The notes: a model not told the origin generated them from the sequence alone. Counted from the stretch's first letter, positions 17,046 to 25,079 are shown. The stretch: 64,000 nucleotides of DNA from Mucilaginibacter arboris (GCF_009754915.1 NZ_WPIK01000003.1:1-64000); one strand, 5' to 3'. Made by a program: numbers and translations.

Positions 17046-17735
17046 AACTTGTTTAAACTTTTTTTTCTGGCCTTCTTTTTTTTGGGTTGATACTTCTTTT
17101 ATCGCTTAAAAATATTAACCGCTGGTTTTTAATTTCTGTAGTGGATGTTTCTTTTATCACCTCAAAAATGTTAGGGCCTGTTTAAATTTTGTCCTTTTGT
17201 TTGATGCCCCTTTTATGCCATGATTTTTTTAAATGTTTGGTGGTTTTGGCTAAAGCCTGTTGCCGGTTATCCTTTGTCCACGGCCTGAAGGCCGTGGAAA
17301 CGGCCAATTAGAACATGGCCCGGGCGTCCTGTCTGCACAAGGCAATCCAGCATTGGTAAACAAAGGTTGTCGTAAAAGCTACGCTTTAAAATTGCCACGG
17401 CCTTCAGGCCGTGGTGGTAGAAACACAGGCGGCGGCTTTAGCCAAAAAAAGGGCATACAAAAAATTACGGAATAAATTTTAAACAGGCCTTAATGCTCAG
17501 GTTTTGATTTTTGGGTCGATGCTTCTTTTATCGCCTAAAAATGCTGGCCCTTGGATTTTTGATTTTTTGGCTGATGCTTCTTTTATCACCTAAAAATGTT
17601 GACCATTGTTTTTTTGATTATTTAAATGCAGGCAAACACCAATTTTTATCCGGTAAAAGAAGCATGGGCACGGTCCTGAACCTATCGAAGGGCCTTGTAA
17701 CTATTTAAACGAAGCCTAAAAGTTTAAACAACTTC
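17046..17735. repeat. compound palindromic repeat element, copy A1 (about 690 bp)
   Basis: Outer ends read AACTTGTTTAAACTTT and AAGTTTAAACAACTT, the same ends as the 164-bp element at 445. A nested inner element of about 315 bp (about 17176-17491) has ends GGCCTGTTTAAA and TTTAAACAGGCC. Inside that, TTTTGGCTAAAGCC (17244-17257) is inverted at 17434-17447, and the 20-nt palindrome CCACGGCCTGAAGGCCGTGG (17278-17297) reappears in its TTC form at 17395-17414. Outside the inner element are 12-mer copies at 17519, 17574 and 17654 plus near-matches at 17090 and 17144. It is almost identical to 31303-31992. No coding frame is convincing. Confidence 0.85.
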
Positions 17736-17808
17736 CTAAGTATAATATTTCTGTATTTTTGTTCATGGCCTATGTTTTTTAAAACATAACCTACAATTTA
17801 TAGGGCAT

Positions 17809-17850
17809 AAAAAAAGCATGACAAATTAAATACTTGCCATGCTTCTTTTA
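17809..17850 (-). terminator. terminator of cytochrome c gene built on a 12-mer repeat
   Basis: On the minus strand AAAAGAAGCATG (from the 12-mer copy at 17839-17850) pairs with CATGCTTTTTTT, 10 nt after the cytochrome stop, giving a 12-bp stem with a U tract. Confidence 0.65.
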
Positions 17851-17859
17851 CCAGGTAAA

Positions 17860-18324
17860 TTATTTGCCGTTTGCAGTGCGGGCAACGGTAACTTGTTTTA
17901 CCGTTATGGCACTGGCCTTATTGCCAAAATTACTGCGTACATAAGTAAGTACATCGGCAATATCCTGATCTTTTAAATAAGCAAAAGATGGCATTACGTT
18001 AGAATAATAATCGCCGTTGATCTCTACATCTTCTTTAAAACCGTTTAAAACAATTTTAATCAACCTGGCTTGATCGCCCAAAACCCATGGCGTTTTAATT
18101 AGTGGCGGGTTCATTCTTGGTACGCCGCCGCCATCTGCCTGATGGCAGGAAATGCAGGTTTGCGTAAAAACTTTTAAACCGTTTGCTGCGGATGCTTTAG
18201 CTGCTGCAGATGGAACAGGCTTTGCTTTAGTTGAAGCAGCTTTTGCTTTTGGCTTTTGTTTTGTTTGTGCCATCAGCAAAAAGCAAAATGGCGAAAGCAG
18301 CAAAACAATGATTAGTTTCTTCAT
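17860..18324 (-). CDS. c-type cytochrome, partner of the adjacent dehydrogenase
   Basis: A 154-residue secreted cytochrome c. The signal peptide (residues 1-20, ending FLLMAQ) is followed by a Lys/Ala/Pro-rich linker of about 28 residues. The haem-binding CISCH is at 57-61 and the distal Met ligand is in NVMPSFAY near residue 120. The C-terminal helix DQDIADVLTYVRSNFG is typical of class I cytochromes. The gene lies 6 nt after a sorbosone-dehydrogenase-like gene on the same strand, so the cytochrome is the probable electron acceptor in the periplasm. A hairpin made from a dispersed repeat follows the stop. Confidence 0.92.
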   Translation of the reverse strand: MKKLIIVLLLSPFCFLLMAQTKQKPKAKAASTKAKPVPSAAAKASAANGLKVFTQTCISCHQADGGGVPRMNPPLIKTPWVLGDQARLIKIVLNGFKEDVEINGDYYSNVMPSFAYLKDQDIADVLTYVRSNFGNKASAITVKQVTVARTANGK

Positions 18325-18330
18325 GGATTT

Positions 18331-19632
18331 TTATTTGTTATTGTAACTAATCTTGTAAATCGTGCCTTTAGAATCATCCGAAACATAAAGTGAACCATCT
18401 GGCCCTTGTGCCAACCCGCACGGGCGGTGGTCTGCCCGTCCTGATTTTACTTTATCCGGGCTTCCGGCAAAATTATCTGCAAAAACTTCCCATTTGCCTT
18501 CTGTATTTGGTCTGCCATTTTCAAACGGAACAAAAACTACAAAATAACCTGCCTGAGGTTCTGGTGCACGGTTCCAGGAGCCATGAAAAGCGATGAAAGC
18601 GCCGTTCTTGTACCTGGCAGGAAACTGGTTGCCGGTATAAAACAGCAAGCCGTTTGGCGCAAGGTGGCCAGGAAATGCAATAACGGGACTGATCGCTTTG
18701 GCTGATCCTTCTTTTTTGCCATCACCGCCATATTCTGGGGCCAATATTTTTTTCTTCTGGATCTGGTCGTAATATAAATATGGCCAGCCAGCGTCATCAC
18801 CTTTTTTTATAGCATACATACATTCTGCAGGTAAAATTGCTGATTGTTGTACGGTGTACATATCCGGAAAAATATCGTGCAACTGGTCGCGGCCATGCTG
18901 CATTACAAAAAGCTGGTTGTCCTGCTGGTTCCAGTCTAAACCAACTACGTTTCGTAAACCCATCGCGTAATGCGTTCCGTCGCCGTAAGTCTGGTTTAAT
19001 TTATCCGCTTTGAATTGCCATATCCCACCAGCCGAATCTAAGATCGGACAAGGGTTTCTGCCCATAGAACCTTTTTGACGATCTTCTTTTTGGCAGGAAT
19101 TAGAATAAGCGCCAACGTTTACATAAATATTACCGGCATTATCTAAAGTAATAGACTTACTTTCGTGTTCATGGCGGGAAAGCAAACCATGAACAATTTC
19201 TTCCGGCTTTGTGCCATCAATTACATGCTGCTGGTTATCTAATTTATATCGATACACATTTTCATCCGAAGAAGCATATAAATAGCCATTTTTGATAGCC
19301 ATTCCCGTACCACCATAAGTGCCGAAACCGGTAATATCATCGGCTTTGCCATCACCATTTTTATCATGCAGCATTAAAATGCCTTTTCCATTCCTTGCGC
19401 GGTTAATCTTAACATAAATATCTCCGGAACTGGTAACGGCGATATGCCTGGCCTGGCCTAAATTATCGGCAACAATTAAAGCAGAAAAACCGGAAGGTAG
19501 TTTTAAGCCGGATTCATCCGCTGCTTTTACGCTTTTTGCATTTTTCGGCGGTGCTGGTTTTGCTGCAAAAAATAGTGCAGAACCGGCTAAAGCGGCTAAC
19601 ACTACAGACGTTTTTATAGTTGTTTTTTTCAT
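18331..19632 (-). CDS. sorbosone dehydrogenase family protein (PQQ-type beta-propeller)
   Basis: A 433-residue exported protein. The signal peptide is followed by KLPSGFSALIVADNLGQARHI-type start of the glucose/sorbosone dehydrogenase six-bladed propeller. Propeller-like repeats include SGDIYVKIN, NGYLYASSDENVYRYKL, NIYVNVGAYSN, AMGLRNVVGLDWN, APNGLLFYTGNQFP, AFHGSWNRAPE and the C-terminal GSLYVSDDSKGTIYKI. Residues such as H and R near RHEHESK could contribute to cofactor binding. Predicted role: periplasmic oxidation of a sugar or aldose, with electrons passed to the cytochrome c encoded 6 nt downstream. The true substrate and whether PQQ is bound are not shown by sequence. Confidence 0.88.
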   Translation of the reverse strand: MKKTTIKTSVVLAALAGSALFFAAKPAPPKNAKSVKAADESGLKLPSGFSALIVADNLGQARHIAVTSSGDIYVKINRARNGKGILMLHDKNGDGKADDITGFGTYGGTGMAIKNGYLYASSDENVYRYKLDNQQHVIDGTKPEEIVHGLLSRHEHESKSITLDNAGNIYVNVGAYSNSCQKEDRQKGSMGRNPCPILDSAGGIWQFKADKLNQTYGDGTHYAMGLRNVVGLDWNQQDNQLFVMQHGRDQLHDIFPDMYTVQQSAILPAECMYAIKKGDDAGWPYLYYDQIQKKKILAPEYGGDGKKEGSAKAISPVIAFPGHLAPNGLLFYTGNQFPARYKNGAFIAFHGSWNRAPEPQAGYFVVFVPFENGRPNTEGKWEVFADNFAGSPDKVKSGRADHRPCGLAQGPDGSLYVSDDSKGTIYKISYNNK

Positions 19633-19715
19633 AAAAAAAAGATGCTTGGATATTTATTGCTGAACAGTTTAAAACAAGATTAAGTTTGATGTAAAAGCAA
19701 CCAATAACTTATGTA

Positions 19716-19727
19716 ATGCTTCTTTTA
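19716..19727 (+). repeat. 12-mer repeat copy
   Basis: Exact copy with tail CAAGGTAAAAATT in the divergent gap between the dehydrogenase and the DUF2911 gene. Confidence 0.8.
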
Positions 19728-19852
19728 CAAGGTAAAAATTTACAAAGCAAATTAAACTGATTAAATGCTTTTATGCACCATTTCCTTTAGCAAAATTTAT
19801 TTCCTTCCATAAATTTTCTGCATCTTCGTTTAACAAAATAGAAGAACCAACC

Positions 19853-20380
19853 ATGAAAAAATTATTACTGTGCCTGCTAACAGGCGCCTTGTTTACAACT
19901 TATTCTGCAAACGCGCAGGATAAAAACAAACCTCGCCCAAGTTTGCCTGATACCGTTAAAACAACTACCGCAAATGGTGTAAACATTGAAATTGATTACA
20001 GTCGCCCTTCTGTTAAAGGCCGTACGATTGGCAAAGATTTAGAGCCGATGGAAGGAAAAGTTTGGCGTGCCGGTGCCAACGAAGCCACTTCTTTTATTGT
20101 AAGTAAAGATGTGAAGGTTGAAGGAAAAGCCTTGCCTGCTGGTAAATATGCTTTTTTTACTATTAAAAATGGTAACGAGTGGACTTTGATCTTCAACAAA
20201 ACCTGGAAAACCTGGGGTGCTTTTGACTATGAAAAAAACAAAGGTGAGGACGCTTTGCAAGTAAAAGTGAAGGAGAAAAAAGCACCGTCATTTGCAGAGA
20301 AAGTTACTTACACCATTGACAAAAGTGGTAAAGTATCTCTATCTTGGGGTGATTACTTAGTAAACTTTACTGTAAAATAA
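19853..20380 (+). CDS. DUF2911 family exported protein
   Basis: A 175-residue protein with signal peptide (cleavage after about residue 21, NAQDK). The mature part shows the DUF2911 pattern: RPSLPDTVKTT, DYSRPSVKGRTIG, GKVWRAGANEAT, then GKYAFFTIKNGNEWTLIFNK and WGAFDYEKNKGEDAL. The family is nearly confined to Bacteroidota and is thought to fold as a small beta protein in the periplasm. No enzymatic role is known. Transcribed alone, upstream of cspA by 55 nt; the two could be in one transcript but their functions are unrelated. Confidence 0.92.
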   Translation: MKKLLLCLLTGALFTTYSANAQDKNKPRPSLPDTVKTTTANGVNIEIDYSRPSVKGRTIGKDLEPMEGKVWRAGANEATSFIVSKDVKVEGKALPAGKYAFFTIKNGNEWTLIFNKTWKTWGAFDYEKNKGEDALQVKVKEKKAPSFAEKVTYTIDKSGKVSLSWGDYLVNFTVK

Positions 20381-20435
20381 ATAGTAGTTACGATATTTAA
20401 TCTATACCTTAGCAGAATTATAAATACAAATTACA

Positions 20436-20633
20436 ATGCAAAAAGAAGGTACAGTTAAATTTTTTAACGAAACAAAAGGCTTCGGATTTATTATTCCGGA
20501 AAACGCAGGTGAAGAAGATGTATTCGTTCACTCTTCCGGCCTGATTGATCAGATCCGCGAAAACGACAAAGTAAAATACGATGTTGAACGTGGCAAAAAA
20601 GGCCTGAACGCGGTAAATGTACAAGTTATCTAA
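20436..20633 (+). CDS. cspA: cold-shock-domain RNA chaperone
   Basis: A 65-residue single cold-shock domain. RNP1-like KGFGFI (about 14-19) and RNP2-like VFVHSSGL (about 29-36) are clear, as is the GTVKFFN start. It binds single-stranded RNA and DNA in the cytosol and resolves secondary structure. The length is the usual CspA size. A strong terminator follows 34 nt after the stop. Whether it is induced by cold cannot be told from the sequence; the symbol is used as the family name. Confidence 0.93.
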   Translation: MQKEGTVKFFNETKGFGFIIPENAGEEDVFVHSSGLIDQIRENDKVKYDVERGKKGLNAVNVQVI

Positions 20634-20666
20634 TCCAAGATATAATAATCATTAATCGTTGAGAAA

Positions 20667-20697
20667 AGCTGCTTCTGTTAAAGAAGCGGCTTTTTTT
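20667..20697 (+). terminator. intrinsic terminator of cspA
   Basis: AGCTGCTTC pairs with GAAGCGGCT (one G-U) over 9 bp around TGTTAAA, followed by a T7 run. Confidence 0.88.
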
Positions 20698-20773
20698 GTG
20701 GGATAAAAATTAAATTGTTTTCTTAAATCGATAAAACGTTTTAATTTAGTCTTAAATAAAATTAGATGAATAA

Positions 20774-20935
20774 ATGAATTTTAACACGTCACTAATTAAG
20801 TATAAAAATAAACCAAGATTAAAAGCTATTATTCATGTTTTATTAATGATTGTTATAATCAAAATAACTGGCTCGATTTTAGACTTATGGCCTTTGGCAA
20901 AACATTTATTGACGGACTTTTACCAGAAATTTTAA
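20774..20935 (+). CDS. possible small membrane protein (53 aa)
   Basis: An ATG-started frame of 53 codons with a basic N-terminus (KYKNKPRLK), a hydrophobic core (IIHVLLMIVIIKITG) and a polar tail. It is plausible as a one-helix membrane peptide, but there is no family match and the surrounding sequence is AT-rich and unconserved-looking. Treat as uncertain. Confidence 0.3.
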   Translation: MNFNTSLIKYKNKPRLKAIIHVLLMIVIIKITGSILDLWPLAKHLLTDFYQKF

Positions 20936-21042
20936 AAGGAGTTATCTTGAGATTGATTTTGAGCAAAAGGATGTAAAAATATAAATCGCCCTAAAAATTG
21001 AGTTGGATAATTTGTATTACGAATTCTCAACTAAAACTACTT

Positions 21043-21204
21043 TTACAACAAAATATATTTGTCTTCGTAGTCCTTAACCAGTATTAACAGTTGCTCCAAT
21101 TCTTCAAATTCAGGAGTTCCTGGTTCAGCATGAAAAATGCTGATTGTACGTTCAAGGGCTTTCTTATACGCTATTTCGCTTTTGATTACTTTCCAATCGT
21201 TCAT
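21043..21204 (-). pseudogene. HigA-type antitoxin, N-terminal remnant (53 aa)
   Basis: The frame reads IKSEIAYKKALERTISIF then HAEPGTPEFEELEQLLILVKDYE in consecutive pieces. This is the N-terminal helix pair of HigA-family antitoxins, where the motif 'AEPGTPE..ELE.L..LV..YE' precedes the helix-turn-helix domain. Here translation ends at residue 53 (KYILL), so the DNA-binding domain is missing. I found no HTH continuation in any frame downstream and no HigB toxin upstream. It is best read as a relic, though an independent small protein cannot be excluded. Confidence 0.55.
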
Positions 21205-21290
21205 ACTTCTAATTTGTTATTGGTTTCATGGGGATATCAATCCACTTTATAGTAGAATAAATTTCTAACCTTTTGACAAGCGGTCTATTG

Positions 21291-21554
21291 TTAACTTCTA
21301 CTATAATTTTTCAAAGTAAAACCCTTTGTAGTAAAAAGAATTCTTAAAATTACAATTGCCCCAAATATTTTGATAGCGATGCTTGTAATTGTACCCATTG
21401 TTAACCCTAAATTGTACGCCACAGAATGAACACCAGATAAACTGAAACTTATACCGAAAACCTTCTTTATCAAGTCTATCAAAAACAAAACAACTGCTAT
21501 TTTCGCAATTGTTAAAGCCGCAGGATTTTTAAAAATTAAGTTTAGTTTTCTCAT
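21291..21554 (-). CDS. small membrane protein, unknown
   Basis: An 87-residue protein with a basic N-terminus and two hydrophobic segments (about 17-32 and 52-74, the latter TSIAIKIFGAIVILRILF). It has no recognisable family. It lies among decayed toxin-antitoxin genes but shows no toxin signature itself. The start ATG has an A-rich upstream context. Function unknown; moderate confidence that it is expressed. Confidence 0.5.
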   Translation of the reverse strand: MRKLNLIFKNPAALTIAKIAVVLFLIDLIKKVFGISFSLSGVHSVAYNLGLTMGTITSIAIKIFGAIVILRILFTTKGFTLKNYSRS

Positions 21555-21609
21555 TGGAAATGATTGTTGAGAAAATAGTTTCTAAATGTATAATTTATTT
21601 TGTAACCTT

Positions 21610-21810
21610 TCAATCTTCCTCCACAACCTCAACCACGCGTCCAACCTGCCCGTCTTCCAAGCGTACTTTTATGCCGCGGGAATGAAAGGTAGAACTTGTC
21701 AATAAATCCTTTACAATCCCGCGTGTGCGTTTTCCGCTTCGCTGATCTTTTTTCAGGATAATGTCAACCTCCAGTCCTGCATAAATGTTACTTCTGTTTT
21801 GTCCGTTCAT
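21610..21810 (-). CDS. YwbE family protein
   Basis: A 66-residue protein that matches YwbE (DUF2196) closely: NIYAGLEVDIILKKDQRSG, RGIVKDLLT and HSRGIKVRLEDGQVGRV cover nearly its full length. YwbE proteins are small basic beta-rich proteins found across many bacteria; no function is established, though the fold and charge suggest nucleic-acid binding. Monocistronic. Confidence 0.93.
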   Translation of the reverse strand: MNGQNRSNIYAGLEVDIILKKDQRSGKRTRGIVKDLLTSSTFHSRGIKVRLEDGQVGRVVEVVEED

Positions 21811-21916
21811 TAAATTTACTTTTATTGTTGTAAAATTATTCGGGTTGCCAATCTAAAAGAATGAATTGAAGTTTGATATAAGATAAATCCGGTTGGATAA
21901 CGGAAAAACTAAAACT

Positions 21917-22241
21917 TTATTCAGTTAAATTAACAAGTATTGATTTGATCTTTATTTTTAAGGCTTCATCAATTTTGCCAATAATCAACTCAACTAATCC
22001 TTTTTCTAATGTTGCAATTTTATGTACACGAACAAATAGAGGGCAGTTTTAGGCCGCATTTCTCCCACTCATTTATTAAAACATCTTGAGGAGTATCATA
22101 AATCTTACTGGTTATCCTGCAAACAATAATATCTCCGTCATCGCAATTATTGATAAGGAGAGCAGGCCTTCTTTTGTACGTATGCCCATCGGTAAAAGGA
22201 AATTTTAATAACAGAATATCGCCGAAATTCAATTTATCCAA
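21917..22241 (-). pseudogene. PemK/MazF-family toxin with a frameshift
   Basis: The frame from ATG at 22241 reads FGDILLLKFPFTDGHTYKRR, PALLINNCDDGDIIVCRI and LINEWEKCGLKLPSI, all PemK/MazF hallmarks, then hits a stop at 22020 after 73 residues. Removing one T from the ATTTG run near 22034-22036 restores VRVHKIATLEKGLVELIIG and on to a stop at 21917, giving the normal length of about 108 residues. The toxin, an mRNA interferase in active relatives, should therefore be inactive or made only by slippage. The partner antitoxin gene lies 3 nt upstream. Confidence 0.82.
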
Positions 22242-22244
22242 TTA

Positions 22245-22478
22245 TTAAATAGAGTTATCGTAAATTGAATCGGAATCAGCGTATCCTTTTAAGAATTGCT
22301 CTTGTACCGTTTGTTGTACAATTGGATCATGATGATGGAAAGTATGCGTGCCATTATCTTCTATTAAAACAATAACCCTTATCTCCTTGTCTTTGTTGCT
22401 TTCTAAGGCTGATTGTATGTTTGGGGGAACAAGGATTTGATTATCTTTTAATTTTGTTATAAATTCTAGTGCTTCCAT
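22245..22478 (-). CDS. antitoxin-like partner of the PemK/MazF toxin
   Basis: A 77-residue acidic protein. The N-terminal MEALEFITKLKDNQILVPP resembles the short DNA-binding strand region of antitoxins paired with Bacteroidota PemK-like toxins, and the C-terminal half (HHHDPIVQQTVQEQFLKGY) ends in a tail likely to wrap the toxin. It precedes the toxin gene by 3 nt on the same strand, the usual antitoxin-first order. Identification depends on this context more than on sequence. The gene is intact although the toxin is frameshifted. Confidence 0.7.
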   Translation of the reverse strand: MEALEFITKLKDNQILVPPNIQSALESNKDKEIRVIVLIEDNGTHTFHHHDPIVQQTVQEQFLKGYADSDSIYDNSI

Positions 22479-22577
22479 CGCCGCTTGTTTTTATAAAGAT
22501 AGATATATTTTAAACGTCACGAACCGCCTTGGCCTACAAGTGCTGTACAAAAATATACTCGTTGCCTTGTTCGCCCA

Positions 22578-23909
22578 TTAACTTAATAATTGCTGCACCG
22601 CCGCATTTACCTTTTTAAACGGAAACTGCTGCAGCACATCCTGCATACATTCTGTTATTTCCTCATTGCATAAATTACCAATGCTTCCTTCGTGTGTATG
22701 GTTTACCGTTTTTTGCGGGTTAAAAGAAGCATTCTCAATTGCGGCGCCAATTTGTTTATAAGCTTCGCGGAAAGGGACGCCGCTTAAAACCAAACGGTTT
22801 GTTTCTTCTACGCTGAATAAATATTTATAACGCTCATCTTCCAGAATTGCTTCTTTTACCGTGATATTTTCCAGCATAAAAGTTGCCATGTGCAAACATT
22901 CTTTTAAATCTGTAAAAGCAGGAAATAAGGTTTCTTTTAACAGTTGCAGATCACGATGATAACCGGAAGGAAGATTTGTCGTCATCAAAGCGATATCATT
23001 TGGCAAAGCCTGGATGCGGTTACATTTGCCGCGCATAATTTCCCAAACATCCGGATTTTTTTTATGCGGCATAATGCTTGAACCAGTTGTTAACTGATCG
23101 GGATAGCTTACAAAAGAAAAGTTCTGGCTCAAATACAAGCATTGGTCCATTGCCATTTTAGCTAAGGTTGCCGCAATGGCAGACAAAGCCTGAGCGATAA
23201 TCCGTTCTGTTTTTCCGCGACCCATCAAAGCATAAACTACATTGTAGTTCAGGCTTTCAAAACCTAATAATTTTGTGGTAAGTGTTCGGTTTAAAGGGAA
23301 AGAAGAACCATAACCTGCTGCCGCTCCCAAAGGATTTTTATTGCTGATTTTATAAGCTGCCAAAACCATTTCCAGGTCATCCACCAAACTTTCGGCATAA
23401 GCGCCAAACCATAAACCGAAAGACGATGGCATGGCAATTTGCAAATGTGTATAACCCGGAAGTAAAATGTCTTTATATTGATCGCTTAGTTTGATAAGTA
23501 AGTTAAAAAGCGTTTGGACCTGCTCCACAATTTCCTGTAATTCGTGGCGGAAGAATAATTTCAGATCAACCAGAACCTGGTCATTTCTTGATCGTCCGCT
23601 GTGGATTTTCTTTCCTGCTTCGCCGATACGTTGCGTTAGCATCCATTCTACTTGCGAATGTACATCTTCAACTTCTGGTTGAATGGTAAAGTTTCCGGCT
23701 TCAATTTCTTTATAAATAGCTTTCAATTCTTTTTGAACTGAAGCTAAATCTGCTGCACTCATCAAACCAATACTTTCCAGCATTTGCGTGTGCGCCAAAG
23801 AGCCAAGCACATCAAAAGCTGCTAACTGCAGGTCGAATTCCCGGTCGCGCCCAACAGTAAAGTTTTCTACCAGTTGGTTTACAGAAATATTTTTTTGCCA
23901 GATTTTCAT
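22578..23909 (-). CDS. argH: argininosuccinate lyase
   Basis: A 443-residue fumarase/aspartase-superfamily enzyme that splits argininosuccinate to arginine and fumarate. Family signature GSSIMPHKKNPD is present (around residue 275), as are SGRSRNDQV near residue 105 and the YTHLQIAMPSSFG segment near 160. Typical ArgH is about 460 residues; this shorter form is usual in Bacteroidota. It forms a convergent-free pair with the M20 deacylase upstream on the same strand (93 nt gap), so both probably belong to arginine synthesis. Codons near residue 395 are an exact 12-mer copy (22721-22732). Confidence 0.96.
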   Translation of the reverse strand: MKIWQKNISVNQLVENFTVGRDREFDLQLAAFDVLGSLAHTQMLESIGLMSAADLASVQKELKAIYKEIEAGNFTIQPEVEDVHSQVEWMLTQRIGEAGKKIHSGRSRNDQVLVDLKLFFRHELQEIVEQVQTLFNLLIKLSDQYKDILLPGYTHLQIAMPSSFGLWFGAYAESLVDDLEMVLAAYKISNKNPLGAAAGYGSSFPLNRTLTTKLLGFESLNYNVVYALMGRGKTERIIAQALSAIAATLAKMAMDQCLYLSQNFSFVSYPDQLTTGSSIMPHKKNPDVWEIMRGKCNRIQALPNDIALMTTNLPSGYHRDLQLLKETLFPAFTDLKECLHMATFMLENITVKEAILEDERYKYLFSVEETNRLVLSGVPFREAYKQIGAAIENASFNPQKTVNHTHEGSIGNLCNEEITECMQDVLQQFPFKKVNAAVQQLLS

Positions 23910-24002
23910 TGTTTTCTTTTGAGCGAATGTTAAATTGCAGATACTGTTTTTATCATGTATTTTTTATCATCTATGATCCATGAACTATAAACCATAATCT
24001 TT

Positions 24003-25079
24003 TCATCTCACTAACTGGTCCAGCATTTTAATATACAGTTCAATTCCTTCTCTAATTTCATCTACATAAACAAATTCATCTGCCATGTGCGAGCGCCCGG
24101 AATCGCCGGGGCCTAATTTAATGGAAGGAATATCTAAAAGCGATTGATCTGAAGTGGTAGGCGAGCCGTAAGTTGTTCTTCCCAAAGCAATTCCGGCTTG
24201 TACAATTGGATGATCTTTTGGAATAGAAGAAGGTTTTAAGCGAATAGAACGCGGTTTTACTTCGCAATCCACCTGTTCTCTAATCATGTCCAAAACTTCT
24301 TCGTTCCGGTAAGCATCGGTAACGCGCACATCAACCGTAAACGTACAAGTTGCCGGAACGACATTGTGCTGCGAACCAGCATTAATAATGGTTACCGACA
24401 TTTTGATCGGCCCGAAAACTTCCGATTCTTTCGGGAAACGATACGTGCGGAACCATTGTATATCTTTCATCGCTTTATAAATCGCATTGTCGCCTTCTTC
24501 CCGTGCAGCATGTCCGGCACGGCCGAAACTTGTACAATCTAAAACCATCAAACCTCGTTCGGCAATGGCTAACTGCATTAAAGTTGGTTCGCCTACAATC
24601 CCAAAATCTAATTTCCCAAGTTCTGGCACAATCAGTTCCAGTCCGTTATTTCCTGAAATTTCTTCTTCCGCAGTAGTTGCCAGGCAGAAATTATATTTTA
24701 AATCAGATTGATTATAATAGTACAAGAACGTGGCGATCAAAGAAACTAAACATCCTCCCGCATCATTACTGCCTAAACCAAACAGCTTTCCCTCTTCTAT
24801 TTTAGCATCATAAGGATCGCGTGTATAACCGGAATTTGGCTTAACAGTATCATGATGGGAATTTAATAAAATAGTAGGTTTGGCCGGATCAAAATGCTTG
24901 TTCCAGGCCCAAATATTATTCAGTTTCCGGTGCGTTTTAACGCCGTAAGCAACCAGAAAACTGTTGATAATTTCTGCAGTAATATTTTCTTCCCGGCTAA
25001 AAGAAGGCGTTGCGATCAGCTGCTGTAATAATTGTGTAGCCTGCTGAAATAAAGTATCGGTACTAAGCATATTTAACAA
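24003..25079 (-). CDS. M20 metallo-deacylase of arginine biosynthesis (ArgE-like)
   Basis: A 358-residue M20 peptidase-family enzyme: LNSHHDTVKP (metal His and Asp), GLGSNDAGGCLVS, TAEEEISG (catalytic Glu pair) and GPGDSGRSHMADEFV (final metal His). It lies just upstream of argH. In Bacteroidota the acyl group is removed from citrulline rather than ornithine, because carbamoylation happens on N-acylornithine; an M20 enzyme linked to argH is therefore likely an N-acetyl- or N-succinyl-citrulline deacylase. That substrate assignment is inference from family and context; a generic acetylornithine deacetylase is the alternative. Cytosolic, two-zinc enzyme. Confidence 0.88.
   Translation of the reverse strand: MLNMLSTDTLFQQATQLLQQLIATPSFSREENITAEIINSFLVAYGVKTHRKLNNIWAWNKHFDPAKPTILLNSHHDTVKPNSGYTRDPYDAKIEEGKLFGLGSNDAGGCLVSLIATFLYYYNQSDLKYNFCLATTAEEEISGNNGLELIVPELGKLDFGIVGEPTLMQLAIAERGLMVLDCTSFGRAGHAAREEGDNAIYKAMKDIQWFRTYRFPKESEVFGPIKMSVTIINAGSQHNVVPATCTFTVDVRVTDAYRNEEVLDMIREQVDCEVKPRSIRLKPSSIPKDHPIVQAGIALGRTTYGSPTTSDQSLLDIPSIKLGPGDSGRSHMADEFVYVDEIREGIELYIKMLDQLVR

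Noticed and set aside
17260-17475. Open frame inside the compound repeat A1 (and 31426-31710 in A2)
   Set aside because: It lies across the GGCC palindromes, the frame differs between the two near-identical copies, and residue composition is not protein-like.
20774-21042. Intact HigBA module around the HigA-like fragment
   Set aside because: No toxin frame with a HigB-like motif occurs on either side and the antitoxin lacks its HTH half.
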